A stretch of 64,000 bases of DNA. Origin: Echeneis naucrates (taxonomy: Eukaryota; Chordata; Actinopteri; Carangiformes; Echeneidae). The notes below the pieces were generated by a model. It was not told the origin of the DNA and did no database searches. It saw nothing but the letters and a program-made list of their open reading frames with translations. Below, one piece after another: positions 42,801 to 52,444 of the stretch (the stretch's first letter is position 1; each line of letters starts with the position of its first letter). Location of the stretch: NCBI RefSeq assembly GCF_900963305.1, contig NC_042529.1, forward strand, positions 4,210,501-4,274,500, given 5' to 3'. Made by a program: the position numbers and the translations under genes.

Positions 42801-45800
42801 GAATTTAAAGGGCACCATTAAAGTGATATAAGACAGAACATGTGGCTACCTTTGCCGGGCCTGTCTGTGGACGGGGACTTGGAGCGTCTCCTGGAAGCGT
42901 CTCTCTTGCGAGCACTCTTGAAGAGCAGGTTAACGAAGGTCTTTGAGCGCTGCAGGGTGCTCTTCTCCTCCACATCCTTCCCTTTCTGCTTCTTCTCTTT
43001 CTTCTGCTTGATCTCTGCGATGGGAGAGCAACAGCAGGTCATTTGTGTGGTTCATCTGTTCCATCCCGTTGTGAAATTTGCCGTCTCACCTGCCACAGTG
43101 ACTTGGCTCTGCGACCTGCTGATCGGTTTGCTCGGCCTGCTGAGAGCCAGCAGCATGGCTGTCTTGGGCGACTCCCTCCTCCCCCTGCCCTCCTCGCCAC
43201 GAATCACCGTGTCTTTGAGCAGAGTGGTAGGTCCCAGGTTGCGAGTGGTGTCCGCACCCATCTTCTGTGGAGGGAGGTCCGTCTGGATGGCAGTCTCAAT
43301 CCGCTCGGACTCAGACCTGGACATTTGAAAAAAATAAATAAACAAACAAAAAATCTTATAATTATTCCTGATTAATTTGTCTCTTTAGGTCTAGAATTTG
43401 TTGCTGGTGCTCGAAGAGGATTATCCCAAATGTGGAGAACAAACAAACAAACAAACAAAACCTCTGGTCCTCAGTGGAGATGCAGACGTCAACCATGTCC
43501 GAGCCAAACGACAGGCTGGGGGGGAACATGACCTGAGACAGGCCGCTCAGAGAGCTGACCGGAGTCCCCGATGACAGAGAGGAGGCTGAAGAGTTGGAGT
43601 CTGAGCCCTGGGAGGAGGATTTCTGAGTGCCATTGGACACTGGTGAGGAAAACAAAGTCATTCACAACTTATCTCATCATATCCCCGAATGCCTGTTCTT
43701 TACATATTCACAGAGACAGAACTCGATGGTAGCTCTTTAACACTGAAACACACAAATACACTGTTGACGACAAAAAGACACATACACTTATTGAGCCACC
43801 TGTACTCTGCCACCATCTCCTTATATGCAGGGTATCGTCCTGCTTCCTGTGAAGATATGGACACAGATATGCAAATGAGAATTTGCTGTGTTTGATAAAG
43901 AGAAACCTGAGAACCACACAGAGACCCCAAAACAAACACATTCACCTCTTCCTAGAGAGGCGCATTTCCCCTCTTGACTTTCTAGTAACCTTTGATAGCT
44001 GCGGTGCTTTCTAACTCTGCCGCCTGGTTTGGTTTACGTGTGGCAGAACGAGGGGATCCCAAAACGTAACCTGCATAAAACCCGGTCTCCATGCGTCCAT
44101 CAGCACCTGATCCCGGCTGCCTGGTGAATAATGCACACGGCCTGGCTATTTTTTTTTTAACACCGCGAAACCCAAGCTCTGGCAAGTAAAGTGAGCGAGG
44201 AATATTACGACTGCATGCCAGCTGTCGGCCCTGCCGCACACGCACACACTGACGCCGTTGTGTAGCGGCGTCACTCATGTAGTTTGCGCTCATTTATTCT
44301 TATTTTTTGTATGTATGACAGAATTGAAGAGGGCAGAGGACAGGTTAGGGAGTTAATCTATCAGGTCATTTAATCAAGGCAGCAATAGAAGAACTCACAT
44401 TTCATTTTGGAGCATGATACAGGTCTCACTTACTCTTCAGCTCGTCGTTAATGCCGATGTCAACACCCTAACTCTAACACTTTTGAGGTTGAAAGACATT
44501 AGAAACTCTTGAACTCGAGATATTTTCTCATCTTTTGAGCTCATCGGTACTTTCTTGGCTCTCTGCTGTGACTTCTGGACCATCATCATCATCATTCTCA
44601 CCTTAATGGTCAACATGACGTGTGTGTGGCTCTTCAGCACCTCCACAGCACTACTGTGGCTGATGTCCTCGAAGCTCACCCCATTGGCAGCCAGGATCTG
44701 GTCCCCCATCTTTACTCCATTCTGCTCAGCCAGCCCACCAGGATCCAGTCTAAGACAACAGGACGGGAGAGGAGCAGCAACATGTTACAGCGTGTGGAGG
44801 ATCAGCTGTGTTAAAATGCCTCTGGCTTTCTGTGGCAGAGGAACCTACTTGGACACATAGATGCCGAGGCCAAACTCCTTTCCCCCGCGGATGTTAAAGC
44901 CCAGGCAGTAGTCATCTGAAGTGGTGTAAAGGTGGACAATCCTTTGAAGGGCACTGCCTGAACTGGCCTCCGAAGGTGTTCGTCCACTCTCCTCCACCAC
45001 CATACGCCTGTGAATCAAGTCCACCCTGAAAAAAATAAAATCCAATAAAACCAGGATACAACACTGTGTGTCCACCTGAATCCAAAGAGGAAGAGTCCTT
45101 CGTCACCAGGTGGTCTTCTCCTTGGAGTAGCGGATGCCGGGGACTTTGCCAACACGTCGGACCACCATCCTCAGCCTGTTGTTTCCCGTCAGGACCTTCA
45201 CAGCGCTGCTCATGGTGATACTCTCGAGGCTGATGCCGTTCACCTCCACGAGTTTATCGCCTACGAGCAAGCCTGCTTCCTCTTTAGACCAACAAAAGAG
45301 GCGAAATAAGCACACAAGGCGTGACGCAACGGCATGAATGACAAGTTTGGTTGGATTTTTCACGTTTCCCTCACCTGCTGTGCTGTTGTCCTCCACCTTA
45401 CTGACAAAGATGCTGAGTCCATGTTCTGAGCCCCCACGGACACTGAAGCCGAGCTTTCCATCCACACTCTTGTCCACGGTGATCGTATGAAGGTCCTCAC
45501 TGTCATCTCCACCTGAATTCACACAGACGCTGTGTCACTGAGCGATGTCTCCTCACTAATGAATCTGACTCCTTCACCTTATTTGACGATTTGTTAATAT
45601 GCAGTGGAGGCTTTCTGGCTTGTAGCCCAGAACATCTCCAAAAAGTGTTTGGAGGACATTTTTGATTTTGGTTAACTGAGTGAATATTTTTCTCATGTGC
45701 ATATTTTCCTCGCACATTGTTCTTATTCAGTTTCTGATCAGTCAATTATAAAGATATATTAAGTAATTTTTGTTCTTTTGTCTCTTGATGTTTCAAATGA

Positions 45801-46124
45801 CACACTTCTGGGAACGTCATTGGTTGTTGCAGTTGTTGTTGCTTCCACCTTTGCTAAAAGTAAATTTCTCTTCAGACACCAACAATTTTTTGCATGCTAG
45901 ACTTAAAAAGTATTCTATCTACTGTAGGCTGTAACAAGCCACCAGCACAGCTGCTCCTCACCATCCACAGGAGAGTTGATAAGGATGACCCGTCCCATGG
46001 GTGAGGAGGATCGGATTCCCCGGCGGCGCTGCTCTTTCTTCCGTAAGAGGTTGCGAGTAGCAGTATGTGGCCCTTGGGTCCCGGGGGCCTTCTCCCTGCG
46101 GGGCGGCTCTGACGAATGGGCCAT
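39808..46124 (-). CDS. pdzd7: PDZ domain-containing protein 7
   Basis: Scaffold of the Usher type 2 ankle-link complex in hair-cell stereocilia (partners usherin, ADGRV1, whirlin). Sixteen coding exons on the minus strand: 46124-45962, 45512-45375, 45281-45107, 45025-44849, 44749-44602, 43846-43786, 43639-43462, 43316-43090, 43014-42850, 42626-42511, 42373-42282, 41907-41816, 41544-41473, 41114-40515, 40433-40333 and 39951-39808. Phases all agree and give 882 aa. PDZ1 is at about 62-147 (LGFSV carboxylate loop) and PDZ2 at about 188-268 (LGFNI). A harmonin-homology domain lies at about 490-575 ([18 protein letters not shown], then [13 protein letters not shown]). PDZ3 is at about 788-878 ([17 protein letters not shown]). 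Exon 6 uses the second of two overlapping GT donors; only that keeps WLNKLSNGT in frame. Exon 7 ends at a weak donor, AG|GTTTTG. The protein stops right after PDZ3, without the proline-rich tail I recall in human. Paralogue a or b is not resolved. Confidence 0.95.
43438..43460 (+). repeat. AAAC tetranucleotide repeat
   Basis: Tandem copies of AAAC on the + strand, immediately inside the donor end of pdzd7 intron 7. They form the T/G-rich start of that intron on the coding strand. Confidence 0.85.
43975..44300. other. CpG-bearing insert-like patch in pdzd7 intron 5
   Basis: A patch of about 325 bases with many CpG dinucleotides lies in an otherwise AT-leaning intron between PDZ2 exon 5 and exon 6. 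It contains a perfect inverted repeat, TGACGCCG (44250-44257) / CGGCGTCA (44266-44273), with an 8-base loop, and a TATA-like TGCATAAAA near 44071. It has no recognisable protein homology. It could be an internal promoter, a small non-autonomous element or a conserved regulatory site. Confidence 0.35.
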
Positions 46125-46989
46125 GGAGGCTGGAAGGGTCCGCTTTCACATGTGCTCTCCACCGGGGGCTCAGCTCCGGCTGGATGCGTCTACAGCAGCA
46201 CAAAAGCAGAAAGTTGGAGATCCTCAGGAAATTCTGTGTCCTCCAGGTTCCCTGCATGCTGGATATACAGTGTGATTCTCTGTACAGGTGCCGGGTTGTG
46301 TAGGAGCCTGCCGGTGCAGTGAAACACAGGACAATCCGACTCACTGGTGCAGGCCGCTCTGTGACATGACAGCTGGCTCTTTCTGGAGTCACGCTTTGGT
46401 CCATTCCTGCCCATGTTGCATCTCTCTCAGCCGTCACCTGAGCCTCAAAGCAGCAGTTTGCACATAAACACAAACATCAAATGCACAAATACAACAAGTC
46501 AAAGCATGTTAAAGGCTAAGATCTGCATATGTGACCACAGGTGAGGCCAGAAACAGGATTTAACAGTTTTATTTAGCTCTCAGCTGACCCACTTAGAGTC
46601 AGGTCACTTGGTGTCCACTCCATAATACCTCTGATGACAGTCTGACTTCAAAATATACATTTTAACTGCGTCATTTATCTGATAAATGTGCCCCATTCGC
46701 TTTGGTGTTCGTTGCGCACCAATGCATTTTAATTTTAGACAAACTTAGCTGACGTTTTGTGTGTAACAAGAAGCGCAAAGCGACTTACCACATTTTGCTT
46801 CAAAGCCGCAGACAGGATCTCATTTAAAGCACATTAAGACTGCGAGACAGCAGCTGCTGGAAAGGAAAAAAACAGAAAAATGTCCCTGTGTCTTTTAAAT
46901 CCGTCCTTTAGCCTGTAAATAAACAACGTGGAGCCGGATAACAGTCCTGTCTGGATCCACGTCGGGCTCAATGACTCAACACACCTGGA

Positions 46990-47095
46990 CGGGACATTTC
47001 CCTGGAGCACTAAGCCCCGCCCCCAATCTGCGTCGATTGGCTGGACTGAGCTTAATTGGCAGTATCTGATTGGACAGTACACACGCCAATCACCT
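46990..47095 (-). promoter_or_regulatory. pdzd7 promoter with clustered CCAAT boxes and a GC box
   Basis: Five CCAAT/ATTGG pentamers fall within 68 bases: CCAAT at 47023-47027 and 47086-47090, and ATTGG at 47036-47040, 47055-47059 and 47069-47073. They lie beside a GC box, GCCCCGCCCC, at 47014-47023. The pdzd7 start codon is about 0.9 kb downstream on the minus strand. The sequence just before the start (CTTCCAG, immediately before CCTCCATGG) looks like an acceptor, so one or more 5' UTR exons probably lie in between. NF-Y and Sp1-type binding is inferred from the motifs. Confidence 0.5.
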
Positions 47096-47200
47096 GAATT
47101 CTGTCACTAGAGAGTTAAAAATAATTCAACACGACTAAAAATACAAGTATTAAATGACCCAGACAGCCAGAACTTATCACGTTGTGTTTATTGTGAGTCA

Positions 47201-47206
47201 TTTATT
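47201..47206 (-). promoter_or_regulatory. Candidate polyadenylation signal of selenoprotein U copy 1
   Basis: AATAAA on the minus strand lies about 33 bases beyond the SECIS core, so a transcript ending here would retain the SECIS. A second AATAAA follows a few bases later (near 47188-47193). Confidence 0.55.
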
Positions 47207-47224
47207 ATAACATTGTGGCTTTGT

Positions 47225-47300
47225 GTTGGTTTTTCAGTATCAGGTCTGCCTCCTCCTCCCTTCAGGTTTAGACACAGGCCGTCATTAAGAAGAATCCAAA
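47225..47300 (-). promoter_or_regulatory. SECIS element of selenoprotein U copy 1
   Basis: This 3' UTR stem-loop directs the SBP2/eEFSec machinery to read UGA as selenocysteine. The core runs from AUGA (47285-47282) to UGAU (47242-47239), starting 127 nt beyond the stop codon. AUGA is followed by 12 nt and then AAA in the apical part, the expected SECIS spacing. Flanking segments can pair (GGCCUGUGUCU with the AGACC side, allowing mismatches). A small CCU/AGG helix after the AAA suggests a form 2 SECIS. Folding was judged by eye. Confidence 0.85.
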
Positions 47301-47411
47301 GGCACAGCAACCAAACAAAACACTTTATCTGGAGAAAAAAGTACAAATGAAAAGTCTAAAGAGGAATTTGGGAAATGACAATCTCATTCATATTTAAAGA
47401 TTTTCTCTGAT

Positions 47412-50089
47412 TTATTGGCTTTTATTTATTTTCCTTGCAGCCTCCATGATGGATGACAGATCTGCTTTGTCTCCAAACTCCTTTTCCCTGTGTTCCAGCA
47501 GTATGCCCTGATAAAGAAGGCAGACATCCGAGCTTTTTACAGGCAAGTACAACAAATGATTTCCCATCCGGAATGACTCATGTTATAGTTACCTGTTTTT
47601 CCGCTCCAATGACAAACAGGCCTCCAAGAATGAAACCTTCCCCTCTCCTGTTGCCCTGGTAGCCCTTCTTCCCAGCGTGGACCAGGTTTCGTAAAACACC
47701 CAGACGAACAAGGCCCAGAGCCAGACCCATTCTCCTCGGTTTAGGACCGTAGAAAACTCGCTGCAAATGACAAACAAAGCAAAAACATCAAGGCGGGAAT
47801 AACGGGGAGGACGTGAAAGGACGAGACAAGGCTGGACACTAGTACCTTGTGATCCACAAAGATCTCGCCCTTGAAGTACTGTCTGAAGCTTTGGATCTCG
47901 GTGCCCACGTTTTCCTTCACCACGGCGTACAGAGGGACCCCAAGCTGGTCCAGCTGAGGTTTAAGAGAGGACAGCTCCGCAGCCTCCTGGACATGAAAGC
48001 GACACCAACAATCTGCTGACATCTGATGGTGTCACCCTTTTAAACATCACTAATTTATTACCACATTAATTACCCTGAAGAAATTAGACCACACCTGAGA
48101 CAATCAGTAGCCTCTATCTAACACCGTGGGCATTGTCAGAGTGGTTAGGGGGCGGCTTTCTTTGTTTTCAGTAAAACCAAATCTCATCCAACCCTTTAGA
48201 TGAGACCCAAGAAAGCCGCTGTAGATGCAGATAAGGTGGAGTAATATTTACATAATTCAAAACAGCCAATTGTAAGCATGATAACAGCTTGTTCATGCAG
48301 GAGTACTTAAAGTCGCATTTGATGTCACAATATGTCAGTTATTGGCCGTGACACAAAAACAAAACAAAGCACAGGCAGTCCAGACATCCCTTGTGAAATA
48401 GCCCACTGCTGAGTGACAGCATGTTGGCAAAGGATCAAAAAACATTTAGAAACACTGAAAGTTTTGGCACAGATGTGTCCTGTTTTTCAGTGCGAGCTCC
48501 TCTGCTGCTGATAAAATATCTCTTACAGCTTTACAGCTTTTCTTCCCGCACCTCTCTGCACAGGGCTCATCCAGGGCGCCTCACGACCTGAATCACTGCT
48601 CCGCTCCTTTCCCACAAAGTTTGACCTTTCACCGTCGTCCCATCTGCAGAGTCACACAGATCCCAAGATTTCTCTTTGTCGATGAAGCTACTACTTCAAA
48701 AAGCTCGAGATTAACTGAAGGTAACAACAATCTTCATTAAAAATTCAGAGTATTGTGTTAAAAATCACATTCTTCACTAACTAAGCTTTTAACTGTGACC
48801 TTCAGCTTTAAAGCTCAGATGAACATCCTTAAAGCATTCTTTGCAGTAACCAAAGTCGTGACCTCTTGGGCCAACACGATAATACTGAACAAAATTATCA
48901 TTCATTCGATGTCATGTTTCTGTCTACTGGATAAATGTAAAATCAGGATTTCCTCTCTTTTAGTTTTGCTTTTGGGTTAGGGTTGATTGCTGATTATAGG
49001 TAAGTACACAGGAAAAAAAGTATAATGAAAAACATGAAAACGTGGTATGATTGTAAGCTCAGGAATGACTGATCTTGTGGCGACTTTTCTCCGCAGCTTT
49101 CTCCACGGTCTGCTCACCTGTAGTCGTCTGCAGGTAAGTGGCACCCAGTTCTTCTAGAGAGGCTGAGGTCGACTTGGTTAGAATACAGCCAGTGTTGGCG
49201 ATGACCACTGAGACCACCAGCATGGCCACAACTGCCAGAACCACGTACCACATGTCAGACAGCTCCCCCCTCAGGACAAAGGAGAGCGCTGGAAAGACCG
49301 AAGAAAATACACCAGCTGCATAAAAACATGAATGCAGATAAAATGGCACAGACAAGCTCATCAGTCATGTTAAAGTTTCAACAAAGCCACAAAAAATATC
49401 GCTGAAAACCTAAAATACTTATTTCCCTGAGCAGCTATTTTTCCTTTTCAGAATATAAAAGAGTTGCTCACAGATACGAATACATCAGTGAAAATCTGAT
49501 GTCACAGGTCATTCAAATACAGTGACTTAGCTCCTTAAACAGAAAAAGGCCTTTAGGCACATCAGTCACTGGTATTTCGAATAAAACACACATTAAAAGT
49601 GAGCCTATGACTGAGTGTGGCCGCTTTGACCACAAGTGATTAATACTAAAATGGAGAGTAGACCAACCGTCACACAATATACAAGTAAACAAGTAAACAA
49701 ATATGTTAATGCAGCGGTCAGGATATCACCTCAAACAGACAACGTTTTATCTTACCTTCCAATGAATTTGGCTCAAATTTAATCACAGCGAAGCCAGCAA
49801 GTCAAATTTAGTTTTTTTTTTTTTTTTTTAAAACAACTTCAGTCTCTTTCAGTTAATGTTTGTCAGTAGTGATACTGTATCTGAAGGACAACACCCTTCA
49901 TGTGACCAACATCACCAACAAGGAACAGCTCTGTTTTTCCCCTTCCTAAATGCAGATTTCTTAAGAAAATAAAAGTTACCCCCACAACCTCAGGGTCGAG
50001 CAGCTAAAGTACAAGTTTGTCTCGAGGAAAAAAATAGAATAAAATAAATACGAAAAGCACCAACCTGTTTCTGTCGCTGTGTCAGCCAT
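47412..50089 (-). CDS. selenou1: Selenoprotein U (PRXL2A/SELENOU1 family), tandem copy 1
   Basis: Peroxiredoxin-like 2 family, a thioredoxin-fold redox protein. Exons on the minus strand: 50089-50065, 49288-49118, 48643-48552, 47986-47846, 47760-47593 and 47507-47412, phases consistent. The product is 230 aa if the TGA at 48569-48567 is read as selenocysteine (human PRXL2A is 229 aa with Cys there). The motif is RRPGUALCRE, with Sec at about residue 91 and a resolving Cys three residues later. A hydrophobic N-terminal segment (WYVVLAVVAMLVVSVVIANT, about residues 22-41) looks like a membrane anchor. Other family landmarks are EEAAELSSLKPQLDQLGVPL, GEGFILGG and GILLEHREKEFGDK. A SECIS lies in the 3' UTR. 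This copy has a tiny 25-nt first coding exon, and its redox exon departs more from human (IQVV, UAL) than copy 2. Start choice: the ATG at 50089 gives a short exon, and the N-terminus is the least certain part. The copy letter used in zebrafish nomenclature is not resolved. Confidence 0.9.
48567..48569 (-). other. In-frame TGA selenocysteine codon, copy 1
   Basis: The TGA lies in exon 48643-48552, codon 91 of the model, at the position of the first Cys of the mammalian PRXL2A CxxC. The frame is maintained on both sides (GAVIQVVRRPG before, ALCREEAAEL after), and the same codon sits at the same place in copy 2. Together with the downstream SECIS this supports recoding rather than a stop. Confidence 0.9.
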
Positions 50090-50375
50090 AATCAATGAGT
50101 ATCCATTAAGAGCTCTGCTGTATTAATGCTGAGCACAAAGTGGTGTCCACTTCTGATCCTCAGTGTGCAGTTAGTTTTTGTTTTTGGTGTGAGAGTTCTC
50201 CCAACACTCAGACTGAGTCAGACTGATCTTATTTGGTTAGGTTGGAACAGAAAAAGCTCCTCCCTCCATTCAGGGGAATTCAGGCTTTTGTTGTGGAGGA
50301 AGACCAACATATGAGCAGCTTCTCCACACGGCGAATTGAGGGAAAAAGAAACACACTGCAGGGCAAAGCCATTCT

Positions 50376-50381
50376 TTTATT
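50376..50381 (-). promoter_or_regulatory. Candidate distal polyadenylation signal of selenoprotein U copy 2
   Basis: AATAAA on the minus strand lies 77 bases past the SECIS core, so use of this site gives a SECIS-containing mRNA. It lies only about 290 bases upstream of the start codon of copy 1, so the two genes are tightly packed. Confidence 0.55.
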
Positions 50382-50444
50382 AGTCATAGGTAACACTATG
50401 TTGTTCCCAAAGAGAACAAAACAGTACAACTGTGATAAAAGGAA

Positions 50445-50515
50445 CCGAGTATTAGATATCAAGTCTGCTTCCTCTGTCGACTTTAAAGACAGACTCTCAT
50501 TAACACACTCTGCCT
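50445..50515 (-). promoter_or_regulatory. SECIS element of selenoprotein U copy 2
   Basis: The core runs from AUGA (50500-50497) to UGAU (50461-50458), starting 256 nt beyond the stop codon. AUGA is followed by exactly 12 nt and then AAA, as in copy 1. The helix next to the core is a perfect six-pair AGUCUG/CAGACU, and the basal helix can pair GAGUGU with AUACUC. These are the hallmarks of a eukaryotic SECIS. Folding was judged by eye. Confidence 0.88.
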
Positions 50516-50734
50516 CTTCATCTCAGCCATGACCTGAAATGCATCTTGTTTCTGTGAAACCTGTGATAGCACTTAACAAAAAAAAAAAAAGTCATCCCAA
50601 TTAAAACATTTTCAATTTTACAATACTAAAGCTAGCAACATGCCATTTGTGATTCTAAACTTTCAGCTGAAAGACAGTTGTTGGTGATTTACTGAAGTTT
50701 ACTGAGACTTTCTTTTTTTAAAGTAATACAAAGC

Positions 50735-50740
50735 TTTATT
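50735..50740 (-). promoter_or_regulatory. Proximal AATAAA between stop codon and SECIS, copy 2
   Basis: A canonical hexamer lies 16 bases after the copy 2 stop codon and about 235 bases before its SECIS. If used for cleavage it would produce an mRNA without SECIS. Actual use is unknown. Confidence 0.4.
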
Positions 50741-50755
50741 TCTTCATTAGAGTTC

Positions 50756-52444
50756 CTACGGTATTCTTCTGGCAGCTTGGATGACATCGTTAGTGTTGAC
50801 TTTATCCCCGAATTCGATCTCTCGGTGCTCCAGTAGGATTCCCTGTAGAAGAATAAACACAGTGAGGGGCATTCGGCATAAATTGGGTCACTGCACGTCT
50901 TACATTGCTCTTTGACATTTTTACCTGCCGTCCTTTTCCAATGACGAAGACCCCACCCAAGACAAAGCCCTCCCCGAACACATTTCCCATGAAGCCGCTC
51001 TTGAAGGCCCTCAGGCCATTCAGCCACACCCCGACACGAAAGAACGCCAACAGACCCATCTTCCGCTCACGGGGTCCATAAAAACGCCTCTGCAATGATA
51101 CCACAAACCCGAACCATTGAGTCATTCACGCAGAACCGAATTGATTTCTCAGATCTTTGAATGACTTCAGTGTGCTCACAAGAAAGGATGTGGAGAAACT
51201 GGCTGATTCTAGTTTGAGGAGTCCTCTGCATCAGAGAGGAAACGGACCACACAATATACTAAATTCATTGTGAGAAAAAAAAAAAAAAAAAAAAAAAATT
51301 AAAAGCCACCTTCTCATCCAAAAAGACCTCCCCGTTGAAGTACTGTCTGAAGGTCTGGACCTCAGTGCCGATGTCCTCCTTCACCACGGCATACAGAGGG
51401 ACCCCAAGCATGTCCAGCTGGGGTTTCAGAGAGGACAGCTCTGCAGCCTCCTGCAGCCAGAGGGCACAAACCAGATTAACAAGAAGTGTTGTGTTAGTCA
51501 GTGTACCAACACGACACAACACACTCGCAATAATGACAGATCCTCTAAAACATTTGCTGCATGTTGTTCATAAGACAAGATTTTCCAATTAAATTTTTAC
51601 ACAACCATCTGATTAGCTTGTGTGGTTGTCCATATATCACTTATGATTGACCTTTTGTTACGGTATGTCAAACTTGTGTCTTAATAAGTTGTTAAGCTGG
51701 TGAGCTCCAGGGCCACAGCAAAATCCTTTTAGCTCATGTTGTCCATCTGATGTGAGCCCACTTGAGTACCCACAAGTGTTCTCAAGTGAAATTAGCAGCC
51801 CCAACCTCTCTAGCCGAAATACCAATGAAGAACAAAGTGAGCCCACTGAGTCATGATGTGCAGCCAAATATTGTTTCAATGGTCACAGATTACAGGATGA
51901 ATTTAAAGATTTGTGTAAGAGTCACACAACATGAGTGTTTCCAGTTCATGGCATCAGTATCCTTCAGCTTCGAAACACAGACACACTGTGACAGAAACGG
52001 AGGAAGGGGGTTAAGTGAAAACAGATGGATTGAAGTCACATCCAAAGGAGAGAATTTCATTTGTTTTCATGGAGCAGTGAATTATTTCATGAAGACTTGT
52101 GAGGTTACCTCTCTGCACAAAAATCATCCAGGTCTCCTCACTGCCATGATGACTGCTCCGGAGTTCTCCCACAGAGTCTTGGCCTTCAGGGTTTTTATTT
52201 CTGAGTCAGAAGAGTGAAGCAACAGACCGAAGGCCGAACTTTAACACACCACAGAGCTGAAGATGAGATATGGATGTCTGATTGCGGACTCACCTCCTTT
52301 CATAGTCTTCAGCTGAGTTTCCTCCAGATGTTGGAGGGTGGCACTGAGCGGCGGAGTCAGAAACATGTCGGTGACATAGTTGGTGACAGTCGTGATGAGG
52401 CCGCCGACGGAGGCCACGAATCCGGCGATGAGTCCTGCTGCCAT
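50756..52444 (-). CDS. selenou1: Selenoprotein U (PRXL2A/SELENOU1 family), tandem copy 2
   Basis: Second thioredoxin-fold selenoprotein U gene, upstream of and in the same direction as copy 1. Exons on the minus strand: 52444-52294, 52200-52109, 51450-51310, 51089-50925 and 50842-50756, phases consistent. The product is 211 aa with the TGA at 52126-52124 read as Sec (about residue 76). The redox motif GAVIMAVRRPGUFLCRE matches human PRXL2A exactly except Sec for Cys. The remainder (KPQLDMLGVPLYAVVKEDIG, FYGPRERKMG, GEGFVLGGVFVIGKG, GILLEHREIEFGDK) is full family length. The N-terminus is one exon (MAAGLIAGFVASVGGLITTV) with a weakly hydrophobic segment, unlike the two-exon anchor of copy 1. 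The central exons have the same sizes in both copies (92 and 141 nt) and the next differs by one codon (165 versus 168), so the pair arose by tandem duplication. A SECIS lies in the 3' UTR. Confidence 0.92.
52124..52126 (-). other. In-frame TGA selenocysteine codon, copy 2
   Basis: The TGA is codon 76 of the model, in the 92-base exon 52200-52109. It sits in P-G-U-F-L-C, where mammals have P-G-C-F-L-C. The frame is open on both sides and conserved downstream, and a SECIS follows the gene. Confidence 0.92.

Noticed and set aside
48567-48569. The TGA in selenoprotein U copy 1 as a disabling stop (pseudogene)
   Set aside because: The frame stays open and conserved on both sides, copy 2 has the same codon at the same place, the position is the known Sec/Cys site of the family, and a SECIS-like element follows the gene.
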